In this document: positions 51,901 through 59,588 of the stretch, in pieces
Layout: each line of letters starts with the position of its first letter
How positions within the stretch are numbered: position 1 is the first letter of the stretch
Assembly (NCBI RefSeq): GCF_963669205.1
Contig: NZ_OY769915.1
Location: 1,648,001 to 1,712,000 of the forward strand
Source: an uncultured Roseibium sp.
GTDB taxonomy: Bacteria; Pseudomonadota; Alphaproteobacteria; Rhizobiales; Stappiaceae
Direction of reading: 5' to 3'
Length of the DNA: 64,000 bases
Translations under genes and position numbers: made by a program
Notes under the pieces: generated by a model
What the model saw: the letters and a program-made list of their open reading frames with translations, nothing else
Database searches by the model: none
Told to the model about the DNA's origin: nothing

Positions 51901-52352
51901 CTGGCATGAACGGATGGGAACTGACCCAGGCGCTGCGCCGCGCGGATGAGCACACGCCGATCGTGATGCTGTCGGCGAATATTGGTGACCAGTCTCTTCG
52001 GCCCGACGGGCCCTCGCTTCATGATGCGACACTTGCGAAACCTTTTGATATCGGCCAGTTGCTCGATCTGTTGCAGAAGCATCTCGGCTTGACCTGGACG
52101 GAGACGGTGCAGCAATACGTCCCGGAACCTGCCAATCAGGTACGTCTGAGATCACCGGGTGCGAAACACGTCGCCGATCTGATTTCGCTTGCAGAGATCG
52201 GATATGTGGAGGGCATCGAGGCAAAGCTTGCCGAACTTGCAGGCTCACCCGAGAATAAACCCCTTGTCGATACGCTTCATGGTCATCTCAGCCGCTTTGA
52301 TTTTGACGCTTACAACGACGTTCTGAGCGAACTGGAAACCAATGACGGATGA
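48963..52352 (+). CDS. NCS1-transporter-fused hybrid histidine kinase
   Basis: 1129 residues; TTG start at 48963 with GGGAAGG five bases upstream. Residues about 30-490 resemble an NCS1 (purine-cytosine permease/allantoin) transporter with some 12 membrane helices. A cysteine-rich segment follows at about 500-545 (CSICENPFEPEDMAYCP, CSLCCSLDARCHDSC), probably binding metal. Two more membrane helices come before the kinase. The kinase core has phosphoacceptor H690 in SHELRTPLNAVLGY, the N box LLSNAIKFT and GPGVDL/GLGLGLTI boxes. The C-terminal receiver has D976 in LVDILMPGMNG. NCS1 proteins carry nucleobases, hydantoin, allantoin or related ureides, so with divergent urt genes it may sense a urea precursor or urea itself. 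Confidence 0.88.
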   Translation: MTARQRILPIRRQYNKWVNNQTLEDYALRFTAKGARRFSSRAISQTAIGAISFLALEAIGGAITLSHGTANAFVAILVGSLVLLIVGLPISRYAIRYGVDIDLLTRGAGFGYIGSTITSLIYASFTFILFAIEASIMSSALEFAFGVPLWLGYIISAVAVIPLVTHGITWISRFQLATQPFWIVLNILPFVFIAFTDWQAVGQWLTFSGIDPVTQAPRTDAGGWESINLISFGAATAVILALMAQIGEQVDFLRFLPAEDFARRRHRLALFLAGPGWVVLGAPKMIAGSFLAVLVLSHGVPVEHADEPSRMYTVAFGYMIPNETVVLLLMAAFVVVAQLKINVMNAYAGSLAWSNFFSRLTHAHPGRVVWLVFNVGIALLLMELGIYTLLEETLGVFSIVAMAWLSAISADLFINKPLGLSPPGIEFKRAHLYDINPVGTGAMLLAAGLSLAAHFGQFGEVPAALATFLAMAIAFVAAPLIAYATRGKYYLARKPRASWQDKTSIACSICENPFEPEDMAYCPAYQAPICSLCCSLDARCHDSCKPNARMAHQVGSVASLVLPGQVISYLNSRLGRYAMASAVSITGIGLVLWVIYAQAVSRFGDPTGIIAQTITLIFFVFTIVAGIACWFLVLAHDTRRVAEEESARQNALLQKEIDAHGVTDAALQKAKEDAEAANLAKSRYVVGLSHELRTPLNAVLGYAQVLERDETLPTARKPAVSTIRRSAEHLSGLIDGLLDISRIEAGRLQIYSNEINIHDFLDQIVDMFQMQASAKGLGFEFDAAPNLPVFVRTDEKRLRQILVNLLSNAIKFTEGGKVSLSVGYRSQVASFVIKDTGPGVDLKEQGKIFEPFGRSKAPASRSAPGLGLGLTITKLLTESMGGAIALASEPGKGASFEIRLMLAAVDRPVDIVRLEHQVRGYKGARKTIAVVDDNPDHRALVSEILNPIGFTVLEAGNGAECLSSLVDLSPDLYLVDILMPGMNGWELTQALRRADEHTPIVMLSANIGDQSLRPDGPSLHDATLAKPFDIGQLLDLLQKHLGLTWTETVQQYVPEPANQVRLRSPGAKHVADLISLAEIGYVEGIEAKLAELAGSPENKPLVDTLHGHLSRFDFDAYNDVLSELETNDG

Positions 52353-53256
52353 CCGCCGCGATACTGTCCTTGTGGTGGACGACAGCCCGGAGACGCTCGG
52401 GTTCGTGACCGAGGCACTGAAAAAGACGGGTGTCGCCGTCCTGGTTGCGACCAGCGGGGAGGCTGCGCTCACGATTTGCGGCAAGGTCACGCCCGACACG
52501 ATCCTGATGGACGCGGTCATGCCCGGGCTGGACGGGTTCGAAACCTGCCGGAGGATCAAGGACAACCCGGCCCTGAAACATGTGCCCGTGATCTTCATGA
52601 CGGGGCTTTCGGAAACCGAGCATATCGTGAAGGCGCTGGAATCGGGCGGCGTCGACTTCCTGACCAAGCCGATCGACGTTGATGAACTGAAGGCGCGCAT
52701 CAAGGTTCATCTCAAGAATGCGCGTTCGGTGCAGAGCGCACACGTGGCGCTGGATGCTGCCGGCCGCCACCTCGTCGCGGTCAATGCCGCAGGCAACATC
52801 CTCTGGTCGACGCCGCAGATCCAGTCGCTTCTCGAACAGGCCGGAAACGCGGAGACAAGCCTGCAGCAACTCGGCAAGGCGCTTGGGGACTGGCTCGAAG
52901 CCTCCGAACCGTCCGGCGCCTACCACAAGAGTTTCATGCTCGGGTTGTCCGACAAGCTCGCGGTCCAGCTGCATCCGCTTGGCCGCGTCGGGCCGGACGA
53001 AAACCTCTTCCGTGTCACGAAAGAGGACGAAGCGGGTCAGATCCGGGCGCTTCAGGACCGGTTCGAACTCACCCAGCGCGAAGCCGAGGTGCTGATCTGG
53101 ATCGCCAAGGGCAAGTCAAACAAGGATATCGGCGAGATCCTCGGTCTCTCTCCGCGCACGGTCAACAAGCACCTCGAGCAGATCTTCGTCAAACTCGGCG
53201 TCGAGAACAGGGCTTCTGCTGCCGTCCGAGCGGCTGAAATCATCTACGCGCTGTAG
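52342..53256 (+). CDS. LuxR-type response regulator paired with the NCS1-kinase
   Basis: 304 residues; its start ATG overlaps the kinase gene by 11 bases (ATGACGGATGA), so the two are translationally coupled. The receiver has VVDDSPETLG and phosphoacceptor D57 in ILMDAVMPGLDG. A middle region of about 110 residues has no clear domain. The C-terminal helix-turn-helix reads LTQREAEVLIWIAKGKSNKDIGEILGLSPRTVNKHL (split). It is the likely transcription factor for the divergent urt operon. Confidence 0.88.
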   Translation: MTDDRRDTVLVVDDSPETLGFVTEALKKTGVAVLVATSGEAALTICGKVTPDTILMDAVMPGLDGFETCRRIKDNPALKHVPVIFMTGLSETEHIVKALESGGVDFLTKPIDVDELKARIKVHLKNARSVQSAHVALDAAGRHLVAVNAAGNILWSTPQIQSLLEQAGNAETSLQQLGKALGDWLEASEPSGAYHKSFMLGLSDKLAVQLHPLGRVGPDENLFRVTKEDEAGQIRALQDRFELTQREAEVLIWIAKGKSNKDIGEILGLSPRTVNKHLEQIFVKLGVENRASAAVRAAEIIYAL

Positions 53257-53355
53257 GCGTTTCGTCCCTGCGCAGGCCTGGCCTTTTCTTTTGACCGCAA
53301 AACTCCACGTCTTTTGTTGATTGCCAAAGTTTAATGAGAATCGTTCGCAACTGGC

Positions 53356-53385
53356 TTGACAGTTGCAAATGATTTGCAATATCAA
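53356..53385 (+). promoter_or_regulatory. Promoter with embedded Mur/Fur-like operator before sitA
   Basis: A consensus -35 box TTGACA (53356-53361) and a -10-like TATCAA (53380-53385) are 18 bp apart. The whole spacer is taken up by the palindrome TTGCAAATGATTTGCAA (53363-53379), which is symmetric except for its central base. It resembles the manganese/iron-responsive Mur (Fur family) operators of alphaproteobacteria. Repressor binding there would block RNA polymerase. A second partial Fur-like stretch (AATGAGAATCGTTCGC) lies just upstream. Confidence 0.75.
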
Positions 53386-53424
53386 TTGCAGAAGATTGAG
53401 AGAAATCCCAGTTTGGAGTCCGGA

Positions 53425-54327
53425 ATGATCAGAAGGTCTTTTTTTGCCGCGTCCATAACCTCCCTTGCGATACTCATGTCACCGTTTGCGCAGGCGGCCG
53501 ACAAGATGAAGGTCGCGACCACCTTTACCGTGATTGCCGATATCGCCGGCAATGTGGCGGGAGAGGCTGCCGAAGTCGTTTCGATCACCAAACCGGGAGC
53601 GGAAATCCACGGATATCAGCCGACGCCCCAGGATATCGTGCGGGCGTCCGACGCCGATCTGATTCTCTGGAACGGCATGAACCTGGAACTCTGGTTCGAG
53701 CAGTTCCTGTCCAACCTCGGTGACATCCCGTCTGCGACTCTGACGGACGGCATTGATCCGATCGCCATCAGGTCGGGCGCTTATCAAGGCAAGCCGAACC
53801 CGCATGCATGGATGGGGCTCGACAACGCGCTGGTCTATATCGACAACATCGTTGCGGCCTTTTCAGCGCAGGATCCGGATAACGCGGCGACATACGAACA
53901 GAATGCGGAAGCCTACAAGGAGCAGTTGCGGGCGACCATCGAACCGCTTCGTGAGGCGGTCGCGGAAATCCCGGAGGCACAGCGCTGGCTGGTCACCTGC
54001 GAAGGCGCTTTCAGCTATCTTGCCCGGGACTTCGGCATGAAGGAACTCTATCTCTGGCCGATGAATGCCGACCAGGTCGGAACGCCTCAGCAGGTCAGAT
54101 CCGTGATTGATGGTGTCAGGGAAAACGAGATCCCGGTTGTCTTCTGCGAAAGCACGGTGAACACCGCACCGGCCAGGCAGGTCGCGCGTGAAACGGGCGC
54201 AAGCTACGGCGGCGAGCTTTACGTGGATTCCCTGAGCGAGGCAGGCGGCAAGGTGCCGACCTATCTCGACCTTCTGAAGGTGACCGCATCGACCATCGCC
54301 GAAGGATTGAAGTCAGCGGCGAACTGA
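53425..54327 (+). CDS. sitA: Mn/Fe ABC transporter substrate-binding protein (SitA type)
   Basis: 300 residues from ATG 53425 (GGAG upstream); the frame is open to 53356, but that part is the promoter. A signal peptide ends near ASPFAQAA. It has TroA/SitA features: TFTVIADIAGNVAG, the first metal histidine in EIHGYQPTPQD, the second in NPHAWMGLDNAL and the Glu/Asp ligands in VFCESTVN and YVDSLSEAGG. There is no His-rich loop as in zinc-specific ZnuA, so manganese or iron is favoured. Confidence 0.88.
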   Translation: MIRRSFFAASITSLAILMSPFAQAADKMKVATTFTVIADIAGNVAGEAAEVVSITKPGAEIHGYQPTPQDIVRASDADLILWNGMNLELWFEQFLSNLGDIPSATLTDGIDPIAIRSGAYQGKPNPHAWMGLDNALVYIDNIVAAFSAQDPDNAATYEQNAEAYKEQLRATIEPLREAVAEIPEAQRWLVTCEGAFSYLARDFGMKELYLWPMNADQVGTPQQVRSVIDGVRENEIPVVFCESTVNTAPARQVARETGASYGGELYVDSLSEAGGKVPTYLDLLKVTASTIAEGLKSAAN

Positions 54328-54395
54328 TCGCTGTGGGCCGAGCGGCAGCCGCCCGATTGTTATGTCGTGAAGAGTACTCTTTAATGGGGTGACCC

Positions 54396-55295
54396 GTGCT
54401 GCAAATTGTCAAGGACCCCGAAATGGATGCGACCGTGCCTGCGGACGCTGGCGGACTTTCCGCAAAGGATGTGACCGTTACCTATCGAAACGGTCACACG
54501 GCGTTGTGGAACGCAAGCTTCTCCATACCCAAGGGCACGGTCACGGCTCTGGTCGGCGTGAATGGAGCGGGCAAATCGACACTCTTCAAGGCGATCATGG
54601 GTTTCGTCCCAGCGGCACAGGGCGAGATCCGCATTCTCGATCTGCCGGTGCGCGAGGCGTTGAAGCGGAACCTGGTCGCCTATGTGCCGCAATCGGAGGA
54701 GGTCGACTGGTCTTTCCCGGTGCTGGTCGAGGACGTCGTCATGATGGGGCGGTATGGCCACATGGGGTTTTTGCGCCGTCCGAAACCGGCCGATCACGCA
54801 GCAGTCGACAAGGCGCTTCGGCGGGTCAACATGCAGGACTTCCGCCAACGCCAGATCGGTGAACTGTCCGGCGGCCAGCGCAAACGCGTCTTTCTCGCCC
54901 GCGCCCTCGCACAGGACGGCCAGGTGATCCTGCTGGATGAGCCCTTCACCGGCGTGGACGTCAAGACCGAGGAGCAGATCGTTGCCCTCCTGAAGGAACT
55001 CCGCGAGGAGGGCCGGGTGATGCTGGTTTCGACACATAATCTCGGCTCGGTTCCCGAGTTCTGCGACCGGACCGTGCTGGTGAAGGGAACCGTGCTTGCC
55101 TATGGCGAGACGCAGACGACCTTCACACGCGAAAACCTGGAACAGGCCTTCGGCGGCGTATTGCGCCATTTCACCATTTCGGACGAGACGCTGCACACCG
55201 ATGGTGACCAGCGCACGGTAACGATCCTGACGGACGACGAAAGACCTTTCGTGCAGTACGGCGACGAGGTCCAGACCACGGACGGCAAGCGATAA
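54396..55295 (+). CDS. sitB: Mn/Fe ABC transporter ATP-binding protein (SitB type)
   Basis: 299 residues with a GTG start at 54396. Walker A is GVNGAGKSTL, the signature is LSGGQRKRVFLARAL, and Walker B is ILLDEPFTGVD. A C-terminal extension of about 55 residues follows the switch histidine (VSTHNLG). It follows sitA by 68 bp and overlaps the next gene by one base (TAATG). Confidence 0.9.
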   Translation: MLQIVKDPEMDATVPADAGGLSAKDVTVTYRNGHTALWNASFSIPKGTVTALVGVNGAGKSTLFKAIMGFVPAAQGEIRILDLPVREALKRNLVAYVPQSEEVDWSFPVLVEDVVMMGRYGHMGFLRRPKPADHAAVDKALRRVNMQDFRQRQIGELSGGQRKRVFLARALAQDGQVILLDEPFTGVDVKTEEQIVALLKELREEGRVMLVSTHNLGSVPEFCDRTVLVKGTVLAYGETQTTFTRENLEQAFGGVLRHFTISDETLHTDGDQRTVTILTDDERPFVQYGDEVQTTDGKR

Positions 55296-56188
55296 TGTCG
55301 ACCCTTCTGGAACCTTTTGCCTACAACTACATGGTCAACGCCATGTGGGTTTCTGCCCTGGTTGGCGGCGTCTGTGCATTTCTGTCCGCTTACCTGATGC
55401 TGAAGGGCTGGTCTCTGATCGGAGACGCTCTGTCTCATTCAGTCGTGCCCGGTGTTGCCGGGGCCTACGTTCTCGGACTGCCGTTTTCGCTCGGTGCTTT
55501 CCTGGCGGGTGGGCTGGCTGCCGGTGCGATGCTGTTCCTTTCAGAGCGATCCGGACTGAAACCGGACGTGATCATCGGGCTGATCTTTACCTCCTTTTTC
55601 GGCCTCGGCCTGTTCATTGTCTCCGTGAACCCGATGTCGGTCTCCATTCAGACCATAACAATGGGCAACATCCTGGCGATCACGCCCGAAGACACGCTCC
55701 AGCTTGCCATCATCGGTTTTGTGTCGCTGGCGGTTCTGCTGGCGAAGTGGAAAGACCTGATGGTGACGTTCTTCGACGAGAACCATGCACGTTCCATCGG
55801 TCTGAACCCGGGCGCGTTGAAAGCCGTATTTTTCGTGCTTCTGTCCGCCTCCGTCGTCGCGGCGATGCAGACGGTTGGAGCGTTCCTGGTCATTGCCATG
55901 GTGGTGACACCCGGTGCCACCGCCTATCTGCTGTGCGACCGCTTTCCGCGTCTGATCGCGCTTTCCGTTGCCATCGGTGCGCTGACCAGCTTCACAGGCG
56001 CCTATGTCAGCTACTTCCTGGATGGCGCGACGGGCGGCATCATCGTGACACTTCAGACCCTTGTCTTTCTGACCGCGTTCGTGTTCGCGCCCAAGCACGG
56101 CCTTTTGGCCGCGCGGCGCAAGGCAGCGGCAGCCTTGCGTGAACCGCGGCCGGAGACGGCGGACCCGAAAAGCGGGGAGGCCGCCTGA
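55295..56188 (+). CDS. sitC: Mn/Fe ABC transporter permease (SitC type)
   Basis: 297 residues, ABC-3 family with about 8-9 membrane helices (LMLKGWSLIGDALSHSVVPGV is a signature). It overlaps the sitB stop by one base and the sitD start by one base (TGATG). The C-terminal tail is charged. Confidence 0.9.
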   Translation: MSTLLEPFAYNYMVNAMWVSALVGGVCAFLSAYLMLKGWSLIGDALSHSVVPGVAGAYVLGLPFSLGAFLAGGLAAGAMLFLSERSGLKPDVIIGLIFTSFFGLGLFIVSVNPMSVSIQTITMGNILAITPEDTLQLAIIGFVSLAVLLAKWKDLMVTFFDENHARSIGLNPGALKAVFFVLLSASVVAAMQTVGAFLVIAMVVTPGATAYLLCDRFPRLIALSVAIGALTSFTGAYVSYFLDGATGGIIVTLQTLVFLTAFVFAPKHGLLAARRKAAAALREPRPETADPKSGEAA

Positions 56189-57030
56189 TGGATCTCGAAA
56201 CGCTTCTGTTGCCGTTCCGCTTCCCCTTCATGCAGAACGCCTTCCTGATCTGCATTATCGTCTCCATCCCGACCGCGCTGCTCTCGTGTTTTCTGGTCAT
56301 GAAGGGCTGGGCGCTGATGGGCGATGCGGTCAGCCATGCCATCCTGCCCGGGATCGTGGTTGCCTATATTTTCGGTATTCCGCTCCTGATCGGCGCGTTT
56401 GCCGCCGGAATGATCTGCGCCCTGGCAACCGGTTACCTGGCCGGCAACAGCCGGGTGAAGCAGGACACCGTTATGGGCGTCGTCTTCTCGGGCATGTTCG
56501 GCCTCGGCATCGTGCTCTACGTGGCCATCGAAACCGATGCCCACCTCGATCATATCCTGTTCGGCAACATGCTCGGCGTCGGAACGTCGGATCTAATCAC
56601 CGCCGGCGTCATCGCGCTTCTCGTGAGCGGTGCCCTGGTGCTGAAGTGGAAGGATCTGGTCCTGCACAGTTTCGATGCCGCGCAGGCCCGTGCATCGGGT
56701 CTACCCGTCAACCTGCTGCATTACGGGCTGCTGGCGGCGCTTTCGCTCACAATCGTGGCCACCCTTTCGGCGGCAGGTCTTATCCTTGCAATCGGTCTCC
56801 TGATCGCACCGGGGGCAATTGCCTTCCTGCTGGTGCGGACGTTCGGAACCATGCTCTGGGTGTCTGTTCTTGTCTGCATGTCATCCATGCTCGCCGGAAC
56901 CTACGCCAGCTTCTTTCTCGACAGTGCCCCCGCGCCGACGATCATCCTGATCCTGACGCTGGTGTTCGTCGTGGCCTTCGCACGGCGGCTCCTGCTGACC
57001 CGTGCGGCGTCAGCCAGGCGGACGGCCTGA
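56188..57030 (+). CDS. sitD: Mn/Fe ABC transporter permease (SitD type)
   Basis: 280 residues, ABC-3 family, homologous to the previous permease (LVMKGWALMGDAVSHAILPGI). It forms the second half of the channel. Last gene of the operon; the 255-bp gap after it is AT-rich near its end and leads to the RTX gene. Confidence 0.9.
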   Translation: MDLETLLLPFRFPFMQNAFLICIIVSIPTALLSCFLVMKGWALMGDAVSHAILPGIVVAYIFGIPLLIGAFAAGMICALATGYLAGNSRVKQDTVMGVVFSGMFGLGIVLYVAIETDAHLDHILFGNMLGVGTSDLITAGVIALLVSGALVLKWKDLVLHSFDAAQARASGLPVNLLHYGLLAALSLTIVATLSAAGLILAIGLLIAPGAIAFLLVRTFGTMLWVSVLVCMSSMLAGTYASFFLDSAPAPTIILILTLVFVVAFARRLLLTRAASARRTA

Positions 57031-57285
57031 GGGAACGAGTGGCGGCACCGGTATGGTGTCGCGGCGGATCCGATGGAATTCCCATTACGGAAATTTCTGT
57101 TTGCAGAACTGAAAGGTGATGTTGTTTTTTCGAAAACAGCAATTCGAGCTGAAACAGTGTTAATACGTAAATTATTGAAAAATAACATGAAAATCTATTT
57201 CTCGTTCATGTGGTTAATGGCCCCTTAACTGCACTGCTCTGCCTGAAACTGCGCGTCTGCGCATTATCAGAAGGAGTGCATTGAC

Positions 57286-59292
57286 ATGCCCAGCTTACCC
57301 GCAACACGTCCCGTCATCGGGACAAATGAAGATGATGTTTTGAATGGCTCGAGACACTCCGACGTAATGTCCGGACGTTTCGGCGACGATCTCCTGACCG
57401 GCAAGGACGGCAACGACGAAATCTGGGGCGGAACCGGAGACGACACGCTCTATGGCAACAACGGCAATGATATTCTGTACGGGTCGGGCGGTCCGAGCCT
57501 CGTGCAGGTAACGTCGGTCGAGATCGCCGACGACTATCCGGTCTCCGTGGTGTTCGAAGGCGAAACCGCCGGATACCGCAACACGTTCGGCTACTACAAG
57601 ATTGCCGAAGACGGCACGATCCAGGATGTCGAGTTCATCTGGCCGAACGCCTCGCTGCAGGGCAGCGGCGGCAATCTCGTTGCTGGCGAATCGCGCGAAT
57701 TCCTCGATGTCAGCGCCGGCGACCGTGTCGCGTTTTTCATCGTGTCCAACGGCTACAGCCGCAACGGTGGCTATTCGCACCTCGACATGGAAAACGGCAC
57801 GCTCGAGTTCCAGAACTCCGATGGAACACAGGCAACGCTCGACAGCGACAGCCCGCGCCTCTATCACATCGCCCCGGACGGCACGAAGACGCTCATCCAG
57901 TACGATCCGTACCACACCGCCGCATATGGTGACACGGTCAACCTGAACCCGGACAACATCCTGCACACGACCGGCGTTCTGAAGACCGACGCAGGCACGC
58001 TTACACTCGGATTTGAAGATCTCTTCAACGGCGGCGACCGCGATTTCGACGACAGTGTTTTCACGGTCGATATCGGTCTCGCCAATGCCTTGCTCTTGAA
58101 CGCGCATTACAATCAGGACTCTGGCGGTACCGATCCTGATCCCGGCAATGGCGGCGACACGCCGGTCATCGTCGAGCGGTCCGACAATGATCACCTGCAC
58201 GGCGGAACCGGTGCCGACGAGTTACATGGCCGGTCCGGCGATGATTGGCTCTACGGAAACAACGGCAATGACGACCTGCATGGCGGCAGCGGAAACGACA
58301 ACCTTTATGGAGGGTCGGGCGAGGACAAGCTCTATGGCAATTCCGGCAATGACATCCTCCATGGCGGTCAGCAGAACGACGAGCTGAACGGCAACAACGG
58401 TGACGATACGCTTTACGGCGAATCGGGCAATGACACGCTCAATGGCGGTTCGGGCAACGACACGCTGGACGGCGGCAATGACGATGACACGCTCAACGGC
58501 GGCTCCGGCGACGACGTCATGCAGGGTGGCTATGGTGACGACACGATGAACGGCGGCACCGGTAACGACACCATGGATGGCAGCAACGGTGTTGATCAGC
58601 TCATCGGCGGGTCCGGCAACGACATCATGCAGGGCGGTTACGGCGATGACATCCTCAAGGGTGGCGCCGGCAACGACGAACTGCGCGGTGGTCACAACAA
58701 CGACAAGCTCTATGGCGGTCACGACGATGACACGTTCTATGGAGATGCCGGCAATGACTACATGCATGGTGGCCAGGGCAACGACACCGTCGACTACTCC
58801 GCCTTTGGCGTCGACCTGTCGATCCTGCTTCACAACAAGAAGGCACACGGCCTGGAAATCGGAACCGACACGTTGCATTTCATCGACAACATCAAGTCCG
58901 GGTCCGGAAACGACATCCTGAAAGGGACGTCCGGTGTCAACGTGATTGACGGCGGTGCCGGCAATGACGAGATCCGGAGCCTCGGCGGCAGCGACACGCT
59001 GACCGGCGGCACCGGCATCGACACGTTCATCTTCCGCAGCTACGACCTGAGCGGACTGGATCTCATCACCGATTTCGTCATCGGCACGGACTTGCTGGAT
59101 TTCAGCCACCTGGCCGGCAGCGAGGATGACCAGACCTTCCTCGACAAGCTCCAGGCAACCGGATCGGATGGCGACACGCTCCTGTCCGTCGACCTAGCCG
59201 GAGACGGCAGCTACAACGACATCTGCACCCTGAGCGGCGTTGGTGAGCAGTCACTGCAGTTCCTCTATGACAATGACTGTTTCGTCTTCTGA
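57286..59292 (+). CDS. RTX calcium-binding protein with DUF4114 domain
   Basis: 668 residues, very acidic. An N-terminal set of RTX-type nonapeptides (NDVLNGSRHSD..., about 10-65) is followed by a DUF4114-like domain (about 70-275) that ends in the family signature FEDLFNGGDRDFDDSVF. A long RTX array then spans about 295-510 (GGSGND, GGNDDD, GGYGDD units, Ca-binding beta-roll). The C-terminal part (about 510-668) ends FLYDNDCFVF, fitting the hydrophobic tail of type I secretion substrates. No signal peptide is present, and export would need an ABC/MFP/TolC system not seen here. It is probably a surface or matrix protein. Confidence 0.88.
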   Translation: MPSLPATRPVIGTNEDDVLNGSRHSDVMSGRFGDDLLTGKDGNDEIWGGTGDDTLYGNNGNDILYGSGGPSLVQVTSVEIADDYPVSVVFEGETAGYRNTFGYYKIAEDGTIQDVEFIWPNASLQGSGGNLVAGESREFLDVSAGDRVAFFIVSNGYSRNGGYSHLDMENGTLEFQNSDGTQATLDSDSPRLYHIAPDGTKTLIQYDPYHTAAYGDTVNLNPDNILHTTGVLKTDAGTLTLGFEDLFNGGDRDFDDSVFTVDIGLANALLLNAHYNQDSGGTDPDPGNGGDTPVIVERSDNDHLHGGTGADELHGRSGDDWLYGNNGNDDLHGGSGNDNLYGGSGEDKLYGNSGNDILHGGQQNDELNGNNGDDTLYGESGNDTLNGGSGNDTLDGGNDDDTLNGGSGDDVMQGGYGDDTMNGGTGNDTMDGSNGVDQLIGGSGNDIMQGGYGDDILKGGAGNDELRGGHNNDKLYGGHDDDTFYGDAGNDYMHGGQGNDTVDYSAFGVDLSILLHNKKAHGLEIGTDTLHFIDNIKSGSGNDILKGTSGVNVIDGGAGNDEIRSLGGSDTLTGGTGIDTFIFRSYDLSGLDLITDFVIGTDLLDFSHLAGSEDDQTFLDKLQATGSDGDTLLSVDLAGDGSYNDICTLSGVGEQSLQFLYDNDCFVF

Positions 59293-59314
59293 GGACTGAA
59301 TTCTGAAATCCAGA

Positions 59315-59345
59315 CAGGCCGCGGAACTGGTTTCGCGGCCTGTTT
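59315..59345 (+). terminator. Terminator hairpin after the RTX gene
   Basis: CAGGCCGCG (59315-59323) pairs with CGCGGCCTG (59334-59342), followed by TTT. First of two hairpins in this gap. Confidence 0.75.
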
Positions 59346-59368
59346 CCGCTCTCCGCACACATTGAAAT

Positions 59369-59430
59369 CTTTGCAAAATGGGAAAACCCCCGGGCCGCAC
59401 AGGCCGCCGGGGGTTTTTCATTTTGCAAAG
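59369..59430. terminator. Long bipartite terminator palindrome
   Basis: The inner stem AAAACCCCCGG (59383-59393) pairs with CCGGGGGTTTT (59407-59417). The outer arms CTTTGCAAAATG (59369-59380) and CATTTTGCAAAG (59419-59430) also pair perfectly. The T-run at the inner stem base gives a strong bidirectional rho-independent terminator. The total stem exceeds 20 bp. Confidence 0.85.
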
Positions 59431-59588
59431 CCATTACCGGGCATTTGAAAGTGGAATTTAAGAAAAACTCAAATAATCAATGAGTTAATGAAAATTGATC
59501 GTGTTCCGGATCAGGCGTTAATCACGTTGGGCCGTTGGCATCCCAGTTGCAGTTGGTTCGCTGTCGACGCAACAATGGGAAGCAAAAC

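Noticed and set aside
58222..59109. Minus-strand open frame or CRISPR-like repeats in the RTX region
   Set aside because: The periodic pattern comes from degenerate GGxGxD codons, not from identical repeats with spacers; the minus frame is a mirror of the repeat.
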